A stretch of DNA of 64,000 nucleotides from CAZOZZ01 sp965262425 (GTDB taxonomy: Bacteria > Acidobacteriota > Terriglobia > 20CM-2-55-15), in NCBI GenBank assembly GCA_965262425.1, contig OZ253536.1:2170001-2234000 (forward strand), written 5' to 3'. Made by a program: the position numbers and the translations under genes. The notes below the pieces were generated by a model. It saw only the letters and a list, made by a program, of their open reading frames with translations, was not told the DNA's origin and made no database searches. Position 1 is the first letter of the stretch; the number at the start of each line of letters is the position of its first letter. Below, in pieces: positions 51,168 through 60,063 of this stretch.

Positions 51168-51905
51168 ATGAATGCCCCCGACGCTAAAATCCCCGCCACC
51201 TATGCAATGGAAGCGGAAGGAGTCACCAAGACCTATGGTCACTTCCGAGCTCTGCGCGGAGTCTCGTTCCAAGTACCGAAGGGCGAATTCGTCACATTGT
51301 TCGGCAAGAACGGCGCCGGCAAGACCACTTTCCTGAAGATTGCCGCAACACTCGCCCGGCCCTCAGGAGGTCGCCTGCGAATCCATGGCATCGACATTCA
51401 GGACGAACCGGAACGGGTCCGCGGGCTGATCGGTTTCCTGTCACACAGCACATCCGTATATCGGGACCTGACCCCGCTCGAAAACCTGCGCTTCTTCTCC
51501 CGCCTGTATGGCGTCGGTCACACCGACGAACATATTCATGCACTGATCGAGAGGATCGGGCTGGGGCGGAGGAAGAACGATCCGGTCCGGGCGTTCTCCC
51601 GGGGCCTGAATCAACGAGTGGGCCTGGCGCGCGTGATGCTGCACGATCCCGCACTGCTTCTTCTCGACGAGCCGTACACGGGCCTCGACGCCAGCGCCGT
51701 GGAAATCCTGAACCGGATGCTCGATGAAGTTGTGGCCGGGGGGAGAACCGTCATCCTGACCACGCACGACCTGGAACTCGGCCTGCGCGCTTCCACGGAA
51801 ATTCACATCATCGACCGTGGGAAAATCGTCTATTCCGCGGCCCGGGCGGATCCGGGCGTGCGGGAAGCCTATGCCAGGTACATTCGGGTTGGAGCGACGA
51901 AATGA
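51168..51905 (+). CDS. ccmA: Heme exporter ATP-binding protein CcmA
   Basis: A 245-residue ABC ATPase. Walker A is GKNGAGKTT, Q-loop FLSHSTSVYRDLTPLENL, signature FSRGLNQRVGLARVM (FSRG in place of LSGG, common in CcmA), Walker B LLLLDEPYTGLDAS and H-loop TTHDLE. It powers release of heme-CcmE from CcmC with CcmB. It overlaps ccmB by ATGA (51902-51905). A 187-base gap without a recognised gene precedes it. Confidence 0.92.
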   Translation: MNAPDAKIPATYAMEAEGVTKTYGHFRALRGVSFQVPKGEFVTLFGKNGAGKTTFLKIAATLARPSGGRLRIHGIDIQDEPERVRGLIGFLSHSTSVYRDLTPLENLRFFSRLYGVGHTDEHIHALIERIGLGRRKNDPVRAFSRGLNQRVGLARVMLHDPALLLLDEPYTGLDASAVEILNRMLDEVVAGGRTVILTTHDLELGLRASTEIHIIDRGKIVYSAARADPGVREAYARYIRVGATK

Positions 51906-52567
51906 GGCCCCTCGCTGCTCTTATTCTCAAGGACATCGCAGTCGAAATGAGACGGCGGGAATCGGTGATCTCGATGATGATGTTCGGGCTACTCGTGACC
52001 GTGATCTTCAGCTTTGCCTTCGAGCCAAGCGGCGCGGAACGAGATCTGATCGCACCTGGAATATTGTGGGTGGCCCTCACTTTTGCGGGAGTGATCGGAC
52101 TCAACCGCTCACTGGCGATCGACCTGGACAACGACTGTCTTCAGGGGCTGCTCCTGGCGCCGGTCAGTCGCGGGAGCCTCTATGTCGGAAAAGTTGCGAG
52201 CAACTTCCTGTTCATGTTGATCGCGGAACTGGTCATTGTTCCACTCTTCATCATCTTCAACGACCTGCGCCTGGGAGGAGAACTACTCTGGCTGATCTTG
52301 ATCGTCTTTCTCGGGACTCTCGGTTTCGCGACCGTGGGCACGATCCTGTCTGCAATATCGGCGAACACGCGAATGCGGGAAGTCATGCTGCCGATGCTGC
52401 AGATCCCGCTGACCCTTCCGATGATCATTGCCGCGGTCGCAGCAACCTCTCTGATTCTTGGCGAAGACAGCGAGGGATTCGGCTCCTGGGTGAACTTGAT
52501 CATCGGTTTTGATATCATCTTCCTGATCGTTTCGTATCTTGTCTTCGAATTTGTCGTCGAAGAATAG
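51902..52567 (+). CDS. ccmB: Heme exporter permease CcmB
   Basis: A 221-residue six-TM protein of the CcmB family: MRPLAALILKDIAVEMRRRES start, FEPSGAERDLIAPGILWVAL, RSLAIDLDNDCLQGLLLAPVSRGSLYVGK and IFNDLRLGG are all typical. It is the membrane partner of CcmA. The gene starts in the ccmA stop and ends 13 bases before ccmC. Confidence 0.92.
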   Translation: MRPLAALILKDIAVEMRRRESVISMMMFGLLVTVIFSFAFEPSGAERDLIAPGILWVALTFAGVIGLNRSLAIDLDNDCLQGLLLAPVSRGSLYVGKVASNFLFMLIAELVIVPLFIIFNDLRLGGELLWLILIVFLGTLGFATVGTILSAISANTRMREVMLPMLQIPLTLPMIIAAVAATSLILGEDSEGFGSWVNLIIGFDIIFLIVSYLVFEFVVEE

Positions 52568-52580
52568 GGGCTGAAATAAA

Positions 52581-53255
52581 ATGACCAACAGGATGGTCGG
52601 CGTCGCAAGCCTGGTGGGTATGCTGAGTGCCCTTTGGGCGGTTTTCCTTTACGCACCCACGGAAGCCACGATGGGCATCGTGCAACGCATTTTCTATTTC
52701 CACGTGTCCGCAGCCCTGATGGGTTACTTCGCCTTCTTCGTTGTTTTCGTTTCGAGCATCGCTTTTCTGCTGAAACGTGATTTGGCGTGGGATCGTGTAG
52801 CTCGTTGCTCGGCGGAAATCGGCGTGTTGTTTGCGAGCCTCAACCTCGCGACGGGCATCCTCTGGGCGAAGCCGATCTGGGGAATATGGTGGACCTGGGA
52901 TGCGCGGTTGACTTTGCAACTGCTGCTCTGGATTCTCTTCATCAGCTACATCATGCTCGGCGCTTACATCGCTGAACCGATGAAACGGGCCGCACTTCAG
53001 GCCGTGTTCGGCATACTGGCTTTCATCGACGTGCCGATCAACTACATGGCCATTCGTTGGTGGCGAACGCAACATCCCTCGCCCGTCATCTTCGGAGGCG
53101 AGGGCTCCGGCCTGGATGTCGATATGTATATCGCGTTGATAATCACGTTGACGGCGTTCATGCTTCTCTACATATACCTGCTCGGTCAGCGGCTCGCCGT
53201 CGAGCGGACCCATGAGGAAGTAGAATACTTCGAACAACTGGTGCACTCGCAATGA
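52581..53255 (+). CDS. ccmC: Heme handling protein CcmC
   Basis: A 224-residue six-TM protein with the WWD motif GIWWTWDARLTLQLLLW and the axial-His candidates in FYFHVSAALMG and the loop near MAIRWWRTQHPSP. It loads heme on CcmE. The stop overlaps the CcmD start by ATGA (53252-53255). Confidence 0.93.
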   Translation: MTNRMVGVASLVGMLSALWAVFLYAPTEATMGIVQRIFYFHVSAALMGYFAFFVVFVSSIAFLLKRDLAWDRVARCSAEIGVLFASLNLATGILWAKPIWGIWWTWDARLTLQLLLWILFISYIMLGAYIAEPMKRAALQAVFGILAFIDVPINYMAIRWWRTQHPSPVIFGGEGSGLDVDMYIALIITLTAFMLLYIYLLGQRLAVERTHEEVEYFEQLVHSQ

Positions 53256-53398
53256 ACTGGCTCGTCGCAGCTTACAGCGTCTTCTTTATCGGAATATTCG
53301 CCTACACCTTGATGATGTCCAGGAAGCAGAAAGACCTGGATCGCAGGATCGAGGAGCTACGGTCGTTGATCAAAGAAAGCGACCTTCAGGATAGTTGA
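53252..53398 (+). CDS. ccmD: CcmD-like small membrane protein
   Basis: A 48-residue protein: MNWLVAAYSVFFIGIFAYTL, then a charged helix (SRKQKDLDRRIEELRSLI). One TM followed by a basic amphipathic helix, its size and its place directly behind ccmC with an ATGA overlap identify it as CcmD, which stabilises the CcmABC-CcmE complex. It closes the cluster. Confidence 0.85.
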   Translation: MNWLVAAYSVFFIGIFAYTLMMSRKQKDLDRRIEELRSLIKESDLQDS

Positions 53399-53502
53399 AG
53401 AGCCGTTCGGTCCGCGACCGCAGGTGTTCCGCGGCCTTGGGTGGGCAGGCTCACAGGCGCTCTTGAATGCACGTGTCCGGGTTTCCGAATACCGGGAGGG
53501 CT

Positions 53503-53634
53503 TCAGGAAGATCGCTTTCGTTGCTTTCCGGTTGCGACCAGCTCCGGCACGCCCTTGTCTACCAGGACGAAGAAACCCAGCATCAGCATCACGGCGACCA
53601 TACCGATGACAACTGCTAATGTGAAACTGTCCAT
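53503..53634 (-). CDS. Possible 43-residue single-TM protein
   Basis: ATG 53634 starts MDSFTLAVVIGMVAVML and continues MLGFFVLVDKGVPELV with a basic tail (KQRKRSS). One clear TM with positive-inside tail. AAGG lies about ten bases upstream. It is convergent to ccmD and divergent from the next gene. It is too small for a confident call. Confidence 0.4.
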   Translation of the reverse strand: MDSFTLAVVIGMVAVMLMLGFFVLVDKGVPELVATGKQRKRSS

Positions 53635-53699
53635 ATAGGTTAACCTTACACTATTGAACTGAATCTCTCGTCCATTTAAGTGAATGATTTGGAGGAACC

Positions 53700-54053
53700 A
53701 TGTCTTTCATAGACGAATTGACTCGTCGAATTTCCACCGAGGTGCAACGCACCCTCGACAGTGCGATCCGGAATGCGATTGAAGCGTACATTGTCGGTGA
53801 AGGGACACCGGGTGGCGCCACCGCACCCACCGGGAAACGCCGCTCGACAAAAAAAGGATCCCGAACTGCCGGAGCTGCTCGAGCGCAGCGCAACAAACTC
53901 ATCATCGATGCCGTCGCGAAGATAGGCGAGGCGACGGTGGAAGATGTTGCGGGCAAGACAGGATTAGACAAGAGGGGTGTGGGCAGTTCCCTCTATTACC
54001 TGTCACAGGCGGGGAACCTTCGCCGGACAAAAGGCGGGACGTACAAGGTCTGA
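53700..54053 (+). CDS. Small DNA-binding-like protein (winged-helix C-terminus)
   Basis: A 117-residue protein with a strong ribosome site (GGAGGAACC) before ATG 53700. Residues 1-40 form an amphipathic helix (RRISTEVQRTLDSAIRNAIEAYIV), then a basic Gly/Thr/Lys linker (KRRSTKKGSRTAG). The C-terminal 55 residues (NKLIIDAVAKIGEATVEDVAGKTGLDKRGVGSSLYYLSQAG) look like a winged helix. It may be a nucleoid or regulatory protein; no named family recognised. Confidence 0.65.
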   Translation: MSFIDELTRRISTEVQRTLDSAIRNAIEAYIVGEGTPGGATAPTGKRRSTKKGSRTAGAARAQRNKLIIDAVAKIGEATVEDVAGKTGLDKRGVGSSLYYLSQAGNLRRTKGGTYKV

Positions 54054-54094
54054 CCGATACCGAAACGTTTTTTCACCGCGGAGTGTTGATTCCG

Positions 54095-54463
54095 TCATAA
54101 CTCTCCATCCCCTTCCGGATCACCCGGGATCGATTGGTCCGAGCTCTCAAAGAACGCCTCGATCAACTCTTCCGCCTTCCTCATGTCTGATTCCTGCACC
54201 CAGACCCGAACATCGGTCAGCATTCCTGCCGCGGGTATGGTGAGCGCGGTCCGTTCCCCCTGAAGGACCACATCGATCCCGTTGTTCTGGAGCAACTCCT
54301 GGATCATGTCCGCATCGACAGCGCCGCACACGCGGGCGACTCTTAGCGGTGGGCCATCGTGATCGGGACTCGGCAAGTCGGCCACCAGTTCGACTTCACA
54401 CTCCGCACAACGGGTTATTCCTTCCAGGTATTCCGAACTACAGGTCGGACAGAACATGAACAA
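54095..54463 (-). CDS. DUF2007-type protein with N-terminal zinc ribbon
   Basis: A 122-residue protein: CPTCSSEYLEGITRCAEC is a zinc knuckle, followed by an alpha/beta domain (RVARVCGAVDADMIQELLQNNGIDVVLQGE ... VRVWVQESDMRKAEELIEAF) that matches the DUF2007 putative signal-transducing fold. AGGAG lies six bases before ATG 54463. A lone MITE-A terminus sits just upstream (54479-54498). Function unknown. Confidence 0.75.
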   Translation of the reverse strand: MFMFCPTCSSEYLEGITRCAECEVELVADLPSPDHDGPPLRVARVCGAVDADMIQELLQNNGIDVVLQGERTALTIPAAGMLTDVRVWVQESDMRKAEELIEAFFESSDQSIPGDPEGDGEL

Positions 54464-54478
54464 CTCCTATCCAGAAAT

Positions 54479-54498
54479 AGTTATTCTTGAGCGGACCC
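54479..54498. mobile_element. Solo terminus of MITE-A
   Basis: AGTTATTCTTGAGCGGACCC is the reverse complement of the left ends of the MITE-A copies at 12708 and 40073, followed by TTA. No second terminus is nearby, so this is a remnant or one end of a deleted element. It lies in the divergent region between the DUF2007 gene and nupC. Confidence 0.65.
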
Positions 54499-54577
54499 TT
54501 AGATTATAACCGACAAGAGATACAATCCTTTGGCCGCCGATGGTTCCGGCAAACCTGTTCATGAAAGCGAGGTTCAA

Positions 54578-55783
54578 ATGACTAACGTCATCAGTGTTGG
54601 AGGGCTCCTCCTGATGCTCGTGGTGGCTTATGGCCTCTCGAGCAACCGTAAGGCGATCGACTTTCGGATTGTTGCCTGGGGTCTGGCGCTTCAATTCTCT
54701 TTCGCTCTGTTTATTCTCAAGACTACGCCGGGTGTCATCGTCTTTGATTACATCAGCCGGGCGATCACCCGCATGCTGGGGTTTGCCGACGCCGGTGCGG
54801 CCTTCGTATTCGGCTCACTGGCAACCGACATCGACACGTTCGGATTTGTGTTCGCGTTCCAGGTCCTGCCGACGATCATTTTTACGTCTGCCCTGTTCAC
54901 CGTCCTCTATCACCTCGGGATTATGCAGAAGGTCGTTCTGGTCTTCGCGAAGATCATGTCGAAGACGATGCGCACCAGCGGCGCGGAGTCGCTGGCAGCC
55001 GCGGCAAATGTGTTTATGGGTATGACCGAGGCGCCCCTGGTCGTAAAACCCTTCGTCAGCAAAATGACTCAATCTGAAATGATGTCCCTGATGACTTGCG
55101 GGATGGCCACAATCGCCGGGGGGGTGATGGCGGGGTACATCCGGATGGGAGTCAGCGCGGGACACCTGCTGACGGCAAGCGTGATGGCGGCGCCGGCCGG
55201 ACTCATGATCGCCAAGATGTTGAACCCGGAAACCGAGAGCCCGGCGACCCGCGACCAACTCCAACTCGATCCCGATCAGGGAGACGTCAACGTGATCGAC
55301 GCTGTTGCCCACGGCGCATCGGACGGCCTTCGCCTGGCACTCAACGTTGCGGCGATGCTGATAGCGTTCGTGGCGCTCATCGCGCTGGTAAACGGGATCC
55401 TGAGCATGGTCGGAGTGACGCTTCAACAGATACTGGGAATCGTCTTCGCACCGATTGCGTTCATCATCGGCGTACCGTTCCAGGATGTGACCACCGTCGG
55501 CAGCCTGCTGGGACAAAAGATCATCATGAACGAATTTGTGGCCTACAGCAGCCTCACCGAGATCCTGCGAACCCCCGACGCGCTCGCCCCCCGATCCGTG
55601 GTGATCTCGACTTACGCGCTCGCGGGGTTCGCCAACCTGGGATCGATCGGAATCATGATCGGCGGCATCGGTGGAATAGCGCCCGATCGAAGGCAGGACC
55701 TGGCACGCCTGGGCCTGCGGGCCTTGATGGCGGGAACGATGGCGACGTTGATGACGGCATCGATCGCAGGGATACTGCTGTAG
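54578..55783 (+). CDS. nupC: Concentrative nucleoside transporter NupC
   Basis: A 401-residue ion-coupled nucleoside symporter. From ATG 54578 (MTNVISVGGLLLM, preceded by GAGG) it has the CNT signature GMTEAPLVVKPFVSKM, NEFVAYSSLTEIL and TYALAGFANLGSIGI. The gate helix and nucleobase-binding residues (GMTEAP, NEF) are intact. The longer frame to 54530 is not CNT-like. A purine nucleoside phosphorylase gene follows 12 bases later, forming a salvage pair. Confidence 0.92.
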   Translation: MTNVISVGGLLLMLVVAYGLSSNRKAIDFRIVAWGLALQFSFALFILKTTPGVIVFDYISRAITRMLGFADAGAAFVFGSLATDIDTFGFVFAFQVLPTIIFTSALFTVLYHLGIMQKVVLVFAKIMSKTMRTSGAESLAAAANVFMGMTEAPLVVKPFVSKMTQSEMMSLMTCGMATIAGGVMAGYIRMGVSAGHLLTASVMAAPAGLMIAKMLNPETESPATRDQLQLDPDQGDVNVIDAVAHGASDGLRLALNVAAMLIAFVALIALVNGILSMVGVTLQQILGIVFAPIAFIIGVPFQDVTTVGSLLGQKIIMNEFVAYSSLTEILRTPDALAPRSVVISTYALAGFANLGSIGIMIGGIGGIAPDRRQDLARLGLRALMAGTMATLMTASIAGILL

Positions 55784-55795
55784 AGGCACTTTGGG

Positions 55796-56620
55796 ATGAG
55801 TTACGCGAAGGTCGAGGAGGCCCGACGGTACCTACTCGACATCGTTCAAAAGCCTCCCACGACAGCGATTGTTCTCGGCAGCGGCCTGATGGGCCTGGAG
55901 TTGATGCTTGGGCCTTCAACCGTTGTGGATTATGCAGACATACCCCATTTTCCAGAGACCACGGTCGGAGGGCATACGGGACGGATTCTCACGGGGACCA
56001 TCGGTGGTGAGGCCGTCTGGATCCTGTCCGGACGCGTTCACTACTACGAAGGCCACGATATGTCCCGGGTGACCTTTCCCATCCGCCTGCTCGGGCAGAT
56101 CGGCACAAAGGAAGTCGTGTTGACCAATGCCGCCGGGGCGATCAACCCCGATTTCAAGTCGGCGGAACTGATGCTGATTCGGGATCACATCAACCTGACG
56201 GGAGCAAACCCGTTGAGGGGCGGCAATGACGAACGTTGGGGCCCGCGTTTCGTGGATCAGACCGAAGTGTACGATGTTGCCCTCCGTGAACGGTTCCTGG
56301 AGGCCGCAACCGAAGAGGAGGTGGGGCTGAGGGAAGGCGTGTATGTCGCCGTCTCCGGGCCGACATATGAAACCCCCGCCGAAATAGCAGCGTTTCGGAC
56401 GTTGGGAGCCGACGCGGTCGGCATGTCCACCGTACCCGAAGCCATCGTCGCGCGTCACATGGGAGTCCGAGTGGCTGGAATTTCCGTCCTCTCGAACGCC
56501 GCCGCACAACACGGAGGCAAACCAATCACTCACCAGGAAGTTCTCGACGCGGGTCGACACGCCAAGGAAACGCTAGGCCGGCTGTTGCGACGATTCCTGG
56601 AGAAGGGTGACTCGGGCTAG
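55796..56620 (+). CDS. punA: Purine-nucleoside phosphorylase (PunA type)
   Basis: A 274-residue trimeric-type PNP that splits purine nucleosides to base and ribose 1-phosphate. Key segments: IVLGSGLMGLE (phosphate), GRVHYYEGHDMSRVTFPIRLL, LTNAAGAINPDF, the purine-site SGPTYETPAE and MSTVPEAIVARHMGVRV. The final NAAAQHG and the base-discriminating region are intact. It is co-directional with nupC, whose substrate it would use. It converges with the rhodanese gene with a 4-base overlap. Confidence 0.93.
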   Translation: MSYAKVEEARRYLLDIVQKPPTTAIVLGSGLMGLELMLGPSTVVDYADIPHFPETTVGGHTGRILTGTIGGEAVWILSGRVHYYEGHDMSRVTFPIRLLGQIGTKEVVLTNAAGAINPDFKSAELMLIRDHINLTGANPLRGGNDERWGPRFVDQTEVYDVALRERFLEAATEEEVGLREGVYVAVSGPTYETPAEIAAFRTLGADAVGMSTVPEAIVARHMGVRVAGISVLSNAAAQHGGKPITHQEVLDAGRHAKETLGRLLRRFLEKGDSG

Positions 56621-57060
56621 TCGACTTTCTTCTTCAAGCCCTGATATCCGTTCGAGCTGTCGACATTCGTCTCGATCGGGAACTCCATCTGGACCCAGCC
56701 CGCGGCCACCAGCTGCCCCATCGGATCGCGCGCGCCGCCGAAGCCTCCCTGCATGTTGGACACATCCGTGTACCCCGCCCCGACCATCAGCTCTCCCGCA
56801 TGCTGCGATCGGCCTCCCATCTGACAGCCGGCAATCACGCACTTATCCTTCGGAACGTGCGCTTGAACGACCTTGAGGAATTCCGGGTTCGGAGTCATCG
56901 GTCCCCCCGCGGGATTTGGGAACAGGACCGGGATGTTGATGGCTCCAGGTGGATGTCCGTTGTCGAATTCCGGCTCGCTGCGAACGTCGATATAAACCAC
57001 ATCGCCGGCACCGTGCATGAGTTCGTTCGCTTGTTCGGGACTGATCTGCTTGACGCTCAT
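56617..57060 (-). CDS. Rhodanese-domain sulfurtransferase
   Basis: A 147-residue single-domain rhodanese. The catalytic Cys is in VIAGCQMGGRSQHA, preceded by VVYIDVRSEPEFDNGHPPGAINIP. The loop CQMGGR is six residues, the size of sulfur-accepting rhodaneses. Cytoplasmic, no signal. It may take part in sulfur transfer or detoxification. GTTTGTC-type leader has no strong ribosome site. Confidence 0.88.
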   Translation of the reverse strand: MSVKQISPEQANELMHGAGDVVYIDVRSEPEFDNGHPPGAINIPVLFPNPAGGPMTPNPEFLKVVQAHVPKDKCVIAGCQMGGRSQHAGELMVGAGYTDVSNMQGGFGGARDPMGQLVAAGWVQMEFPIETNVDSSNGYQGLKKKVD

Positions 57061-57155
57061 AAGACAAACCTCAACAAGAAAGAAATTGACAGGCTAGGAG
57101 CCTGCGCGGGACTGACACCGGTGACGAACAACACTATAGTATATTAATCGGGCGC

Positions 57156-58085
57156 ATGCTCTATGTCGGAATCGATGTCGGGGGAGAAAGCATCAAGAGC
57201 GGCCTGGTGGACCCTGACGGACTGATCCTCGATTCCGATTCACACGTCACCGTAACCGCCGGTCATGCCCTTCTCGTCGATCAACTTGTGTCGATCGTAA
57301 AGACGTACCAGAGACACGCCGACGTCCGTGCGATCGGCCTCGGAATCCCGGGCCTGAGATCATCGGACACGGGGCAGATTCAGACATCCCCAAATATACC
57401 TGCACTCGACCGGGTGAACCTGGAGTCACTCCTCGAAGCCCGGATCAAGATCCCCGTGACCGGCCGGAACGACGCCGACATGCATGCCTGGGGCGAGTTC
57501 AGGAAGGGAGCCGCCCGAGGGACCCGGCACATGATGTGCCTGACGCTCGGAACCGGGGTCGGGTCCGGCCTGATTCTAGACGGGACTCTCTTCGGCGGCG
57601 CTCGCGGTTATGCGGGTGAAGTCGGACACATGGTTGTGGATCCGGGCGGGGCACAGTGCGGTTGCGGGGGCCGGGGATGCCTGGAAACCGTCGCGTCCGC
57701 AACCGGTCTGGTCCGGCTGGCTCGAGAGGCGATGCGGGAAGACCCGAAAAGTTTGCTCCATCAGGCAGACGGCGAACTGACGGGCAAGCAGGTTTGTGAG
57801 GCAGCGGTCGAAGGGGATCCGTCGGCCCAGCGCGTATTCGGCAAGGCGGGCCGTGCCCTGGGAATTGCGTGCGGGACCTTGATGAACATATTGAACCTGG
57901 AAATGATCGTCATTGGCGGCGGTGTGGTCGATGCCGGAGATCTGCTTCTCGAACCGGCCATTGCCGAAGCCCGTGCACACAGCTATCCTCAGACTTTTGA
58001 AGCCTGCCACATCATCCCGGCCCAACTCGGCACCGGCTCCGGCATCATCGGCGCGGCCTTGCTCGCCAGAGATCTCCTCGTCTGA
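57156..58085 (+). CDS. ROK family sugar kinase
   Basis: A 309-residue ASKHA-fold kinase. ATP site: GIDVGGESIKSGLVD and TLGTGVGSGLIL; catalytic Asp in NDADMHAWGE; the ROK zinc motif is GHMVVDPGGAQCGCGGRGCLE. It phosphorylates glucose, N-acetylglucosamine, N-acetylmannosamine or a similar sugar. No HTH domain, so it is an enzyme, not a NagC-type repressor. TATAGT at 57135-57140 lies only 16 bases before the ATG. Confidence 0.9.
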   Translation: MLYVGIDVGGESIKSGLVDPDGLILDSDSHVTVTAGHALLVDQLVSIVKTYQRHADVRAIGLGIPGLRSSDTGQIQTSPNIPALDRVNLESLLEARIKIPVTGRNDADMHAWGEFRKGAARGTRHMMCLTLGTGVGSGLILDGTLFGGARGYAGEVGHMVVDPGGAQCGCGGRGCLETVASATGLVRLAREAMREDPKSLLHQADGELTGKQVCEAAVEGDPSAQRVFGKAGRALGIACGTLMNILNLEMIVIGGGVVDAGDLLLEPAIAEARAHSYPQTFEACHIIPAQLGTGSGIIGAALLARDLLV

Positions 58086-58093
58086 CGATCGCT

Positions 58094-58099
58094 TATACT
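58094..58099 (+). promoter_or_regulatory. -10 box TATACT very close to the lepA start
   Basis: TATACT at 58094-58099, eight bases before the ATG at 58108, with no ribosome site in between. It suggests a leaderless or near-leaderless lepA mRNA, though read-through from the ROK kinase gene is also possible. Confidence 0.4.
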
Positions 58100-58107
58100 G
58101 AGAGTCT

Positions 58108-59907
58108 ATGGCTTTGGACCACATTCGGAATTTTTCAATCATCGCTCATATCGATCACGGTAAATCGACGCTGGCAGATCGGTTGCTCGAGATCACCGGA
58201 GCGCTTTCGGAGAGGGAGATGTCCCAGCAGGTCCTGGACGGCATGGACCTCGAACGGGAGCGTGGAATCACGATAAAGGCCACGTCGGTGCGCCTCCACT
58301 ACAAAGCACGAGACGGAAAGGACTACATCCTGAACCTGATCGATACGCCGGGACATGTCGATTTCAGCTACGAGGTCTCCAGGAGCCTGGCGGCTTGCGA
58401 GGGGGCACTGCTCGTCGTGGATGCGTCTCAGGGTGTGGAAGCGCAGACTCTGGCCAACACTTACCTTGCCGTGGCCAACAATCTTGAAATCGTTCCAATC
58501 CTGAATAAGATCGACCTACCCGGCGCGGAGGTCGAAAAAGCCGAAGAGCAACTCCAGAACGTCATTGGTCTGGACTCGGAAAACGTGCTTCACATCAGCG
58601 CGAAGCAAGGGCTGGGAATCGATGAGGTGCTCGAAGCCATCGTCGCTCGCGTTCCACAACCGACGGGCGACCCGGATGCCCCCCTGAAAGCCCTGATCTT
58701 TGATTCGTGGTTCGACAATTACCGCGGCGTCATCGTCCTGGTCCGGATGGTCGACGGACGAATCGAAAAGGGGATGAAGGTCCGGTTGATGTCGAACGGC
58801 CAGGTGTACCAGGCGGAGGAGATCGGTACGATGACCCCAAAGATGACACCGACGGGGAAACTCACGGCTGGAGAAGTCGGCTACGTCATCGCCAACATCA
58901 AGGACGTGGGCGACACGCAGGTCGGGGACACGATCACGGAGGAAAGCCGTCAGACCGTCACTCCTTTCCCGGGTTTCCAGGAAATCAAACCCCTTGTCTT
59001 CGCCGGCCTCTATCCGGTGGAGCCGAATCAGTACGAAGGGTTACGGGATGCGTTGGACAAGCTCCAGCTCAACGATTCGTCCTTTTTCTACGAGCCGGAA
59101 ACCTCGACAGCGCTGGGGTTCGGATTCCGTTGCGGCTTTCTCGGTCTGTTGCACATGGAAATCGTCCAGGAGCGGCTGGAGCGTGAGTTCGAGCTCTCCC
59201 TGATCTCGACGGCCCCCGGTGTCCGGTACAGGATTCTCGGAACCGACGGTGAGATCACGGAGATCGAGAACCCGACCAAGTTTCCCGACCCTCAGGATTT
59301 CGACTCGATCGAAGAGCCGATCATCACGGGCCTGGTGATGACGCGCGATGACTTCCTGGGCCGCATACTCAAGTTGCTCGAGGATAAAAGGGGAGCTCAG
59401 AAGGGATTCGAGTACGTTTCATCCAACCGGGTCCTGCTGACTTATGAACTGCCACTGAACGAAATCGTCCTCGATTTCTATGATCGGCTGAAGTCCGTCT
59501 CAAAGGGCTACGCGTCGTTCGACTACCACCTGTCGGGGTACCGCGTCTCTAAGCTTGTGAAACTCGACATCATGGTGGCCGGCGAGTCGGTCGACGCCCT
59601 GTCCTGGATCGTCCATCAAGACTTTGCCTACGACCGCGGCCGCGCGCTCGTCGAAAAGATGAAAGAACTCATCCCCCGCCAGATGTTCGAGGTCGCCATC
59701 CAGGCCGCTGTCGGAAATCGAGTGATCGCCAGCGAGTCCATCCCTGCTATTCGCAAGAACGTCACCGCCAAGTGCTACGGCGGGGACATCAGCCGAAAAC
59801 GCAAGCTGCTGGAGCGGCAAAAAGAAGGCAAGCGGCGAATGAAACGAGTTGGGAAAGTGGACATCCCTCAGGAAGCGTTCCTCGCCGTCCTGAAAGTGGG
59901 AAGCTGA
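58108..59907 (+). CDS. lepA: Elongation factor 4 (LepA)
   Basis: A 599-residue translational GTPase of normal length. G1 is AHIDHGKST, G3 DTPGHVDF, G4 NKIDLPGA. EF-G-like domains follow (FRCGFLGLLHMEIVQERLEREFEL), and the LepA-specific C-terminal domain has AIRKNVTAKCYGGDISRKRKLLERQKEGKRRMK. It back-translocates or remodels stalled ribosomes. Confidence 0.97.
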   Translation: MALDHIRNFSIIAHIDHGKSTLADRLLEITGALSEREMSQQVLDGMDLERERGITIKATSVRLHYKARDGKDYILNLIDTPGHVDFSYEVSRSLAACEGALLVVDASQGVEAQTLANTYLAVANNLEIVPILNKIDLPGAEVEKAEEQLQNVIGLDSENVLHISAKQGLGIDEVLEAIVARVPQPTGDPDAPLKALIFDSWFDNYRGVIVLVRMVDGRIEKGMKVRLMSNGQVYQAEEIGTMTPKMTPTGKLTAGEVGYVIANIKDVGDTQVGDTITEESRQTVTPFPGFQEIKPLVFAGLYPVEPNQYEGLRDALDKLQLNDSSFFYEPETSTALGFGFRCGFLGLLHMEIVQERLEREFELSLISTAPGVRYRILGTDGEITEIENPTKFPDPQDFDSIEEPIITGLVMTRDDFLGRILKLLEDKRGAQKGFEYVSSNRVLLTYELPLNEIVLDFYDRLKSVSKGYASFDYHLSGYRVSKLVKLDIMVAGESVDALSWIVHQDFAYDRGRALVEKMKELIPRQMFEVAIQAAVGNRVIASESIPAIRKNVTAKCYGGDISRKRKLLERQKEGKRRMKRVGKVDIPQEAFLAVLKVGS

Positions 59908-60050
59908 TAACCCTACAAACAACGAATCATTCTCCACACCGTCGCCTTCAGTTCAGTGGAACTTTGTCCCCCCCGTCCCCAAACACCGAACATTCGGTTC
60001 TACCATCCTTCGGACCAGCGAACAGCTCATAGCTAAACAGCTATCTGGGA

Positions 60051-60056
60051 TATACT
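60051..60056 (+). promoter_or_regulatory. -10 box TATACT adjacent to the pbp1A start
   Basis: TATACT eight bases before the ATG at 60064; no Shine-Dalgarno fits. A small inverted repeat (AGCTCATAGCT...AGCT) lies at about 60023-60043. This is the second such arrangement after lepA. Confidence 0.4.
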
Positions 60057-60063
60057 TAAACTG

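Noticed and set aside
54530..54577. Longer start for NupC
   Set aside because: The 16 extra residues are not CNT-like; ATG 54578 has GAGG upstream and the usual hydrophobic start.
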